Below, in pieces: positions 63,071-64,000 of a DNA stretch of 64,000 nt (positions within the stretch are counted from its first letter, which is position 1; every line of letters begins with the position of its first letter). Position numbers and translations under genes: made by a program. The stretch spans positions 62,001 through 126,000 of the forward strand of contig JAJPJA010000031.1 in assembly GCA_021324455.1 (NCBI GenBank), written 5' to 3'. The notes beneath the pieces are model-generated. The model worked only from the letters and a program-made list of their open reading frames with translations. It was not told the origin of the DNA and ran no database searches. The DNA is from Pseudomonadota bacterium. GTDB lineage: Bacteria > Desulfobacterota > Binatia > Binatales > Binataceae.

Positions 63071-64000
63071 ATGACAGCAGAACAAAAACGCTACGTTGTT
63101 ATCCATGGTCATTTTTATCAGCCGCCGCGGGAAAGCCCGTGGACCGGACTGATATCTCCGGAGCCCAGCGCCGCTCCCTTTCCCAACTGGAACGAGCGGA
63201 TTCTCAGCGAATGCTACGCCGCCAACGTCCGCGCCCATACGATGGATGGGCCGGTAGTGCGAATCAGCAACAACTACCAATGGCTCAGCTTTGACTTCGG
63301 TCCCACCCTGATGGCGTGGCTGGCGCGGCACGGCGCTTCGGTTTGCCGGTCGATCGTGCGCGCCGACGCGGTCAGTGCCGAGCGCAACGGCGGGTACGGC
63401 AACGCCATCGCGCAGTCGTTCAACCATTCCATCCTGCCCCTGCTCTCAGCCGCGGATAAGGAGGTCCAGATTGCCTGGGGCGTCGAGGATTTCAAATTCC
63501 GCTTCGGACGCCCACCCCAGGGCATGTGGCTGCCCGAATGCGCCGCCGACGCGGCCACGCTGGAAGCGGTGGCGCGCGCCGGGATCAAGTTCGTTATTCT
63601 GGCGCCGTGGCAGGGCGAGTTCCGTCCCTCATCCGGCGCCGGCAATTCCTGCGGACCTTTCATGTGGCGCCGCGGCGATTTGAGCCTCGGCGTGTTCCGA
63701 TTCGATTCCGATCTGGCCGGTTTCATTTCCTTCGGCGACGCGCTGACCGACGGCGCGCGCCTGGCCAACTCGATCATCGATCGCGCCCTGTCCCATCCGC
63801 CGGGCTCGGTCACTCTGATCGCCACTGACGGCGAAACCTTCGGCCATCATAAGAAAGCCGGAGCGGCGGAGTTGGCGCGCGCGCTGACCATGATCGCGGC
63901 CCATGAAGAGCTGGAGATCACCAACTGCGCGCGCGTGATGAGTTTGGGCATCGAGGCGGGCGAATTCGAAATCAACGCGCCCAGCGCCTGGAGCTGCCAG
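63071..64000 (+). CDS. GH57/DUF3536 glycoside hydrolase-like protein (cut by window edge)
   Basis: An open frame of 310 codons from ATG 63071 (MTAEQKRYVVIHGHFYQPPRESPW) to the right edge. The N-terminal HGHFYQPPR is typical of GH57-type alpha-glucan hydrolases or branching enzymes, here the DUF3536-linked group; GMWLPECAADAATLEAVARAGIKFVIL contains the catalytic-Glu region and IATDGETFGHHKK the probable Asp. The C-terminal part lies outside the window. Probably acts on storage or extracellular alpha-glucans. Confidence 0.88.
   Translation, partial: MTAEQKRYVVIHGHFYQPPRESPWTGLISPEPSAAPFPNWNERILSECYAANVRAHTMDGPVVRISNNYQWLSFDFGPTLMAWLARHGASVCRSIVRADAVSAERNGGYGNAIAQSFNHSILPLLSAADKEVQIAWGVEDFKFRFGRPPQGMWLPECAADAATLEAVARAGIKFVILAPWQGEFRPSSGAGNSCGPFMWRRGDLSLGVFRFDSDLAGFISFGDALTDGARLANSIIDRALSHPPGSVTLIATDGETFGHHKKAGAAELARALTMIAAHEELEITNCARVMSLGIEAGEFEINAPSAWSCQ

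Noticed and set aside
1-64000. Search for CRISPR arrays, insertion sequences, rRNA and tRNA genes
   Set aside because: No direct-repeat arrays, transposase genes or structural RNA signatures were found by reading; a covariance search would be needed to exclude small RNAs.

Overview
The window is about 63% GC, densely packed, and free of rRNA, tRNA, insertion sequences and CRISPR arrays. Gene content suggests a Gram-negative soil-type bacterium near the deltaproteobacteria, possibly a Binatota-like lineage. Pointers are an ADP-forming acyl-CoA synthetase fused to GNAT, a short KdpD lacking its kinase half, LL-diaminopimelate aminotransferase, CaiB/thiolase/MaoC/acyl-CoA dehydrogenase genes, hydantoinase genes, lipoproteins, a Phe-ended beta-barrel candidate and a sigma-54 activator. 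The taxonomic guess is inference; the Gram-negative call is firm.

Layout. 1-7.7 kb: a high-affinity potassium system on the minus strand (micro-ORF, kdpF, kdpA, kdpB, kdpC, short kdpD, a stand-alone copy of the KdpD USP domain), followed after a small 4-TM protein by a CxxC protein and a sensor protein cut by the left edge. 8-10.4 kb: dapL-folK-transaldolase operon. 10.6-19.3 kb: an unknown protein, CaiB/BaiF CoA-transferase, thiolase, TlpA-like protein, BolA-GrxD, glutamine-dependent NAD synthetase and a cysteine-rich GH17-like secreted protein. 19.3-23.1 kb: a MarR-controlled EmrAB efflux operon ending in a thioesterase. 23.2-25.8 kb: Tat-exported aldo/keto reductase and an amidohydrolase.

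26-34.2 kb holds the most interesting module. A sigma-54 activator with an RsbRD-like N-terminal region sits beside two divergent genes or operons, each preceded by a GG-N10-GC (-24/-12) promoter: leftward USP-CBS, APH-AAA kinase, then GNAT/acyl-CoA synthetase; rightward a CBS-pair protein. A receiver-like protein lies at the far end. This looks like a stress or energy-state regulon controlling protein acylation and phosphorylation.

34-49 kb carries cell-wall enzymes, PPOX, Nth, M20 peptidase, FIST, glycosyltransferases, an anion permease, ThiI, a NUDIX hydrolase and a thioesterase. 49.4-53.8 kb is the conserved ffh-rpsP-khpA-rimM-trmD-SPOUT-rplS translation cluster. 54-63 kb carries a MarR regulator divergent from hyuB-hyuA, an alpha/beta hydrolase, a PKD protein, a TPR lipoprotein, an acyl-CoA dehydrogenase and a split MaoC hydratase. 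The right edge cuts a GH57/DUF3536 gene.

Many long reading frames opposite or inside these genes are GC-rich shadows and were left out. Start sites were chosen from ribosome-binding sites, family N-termini and overlaps.
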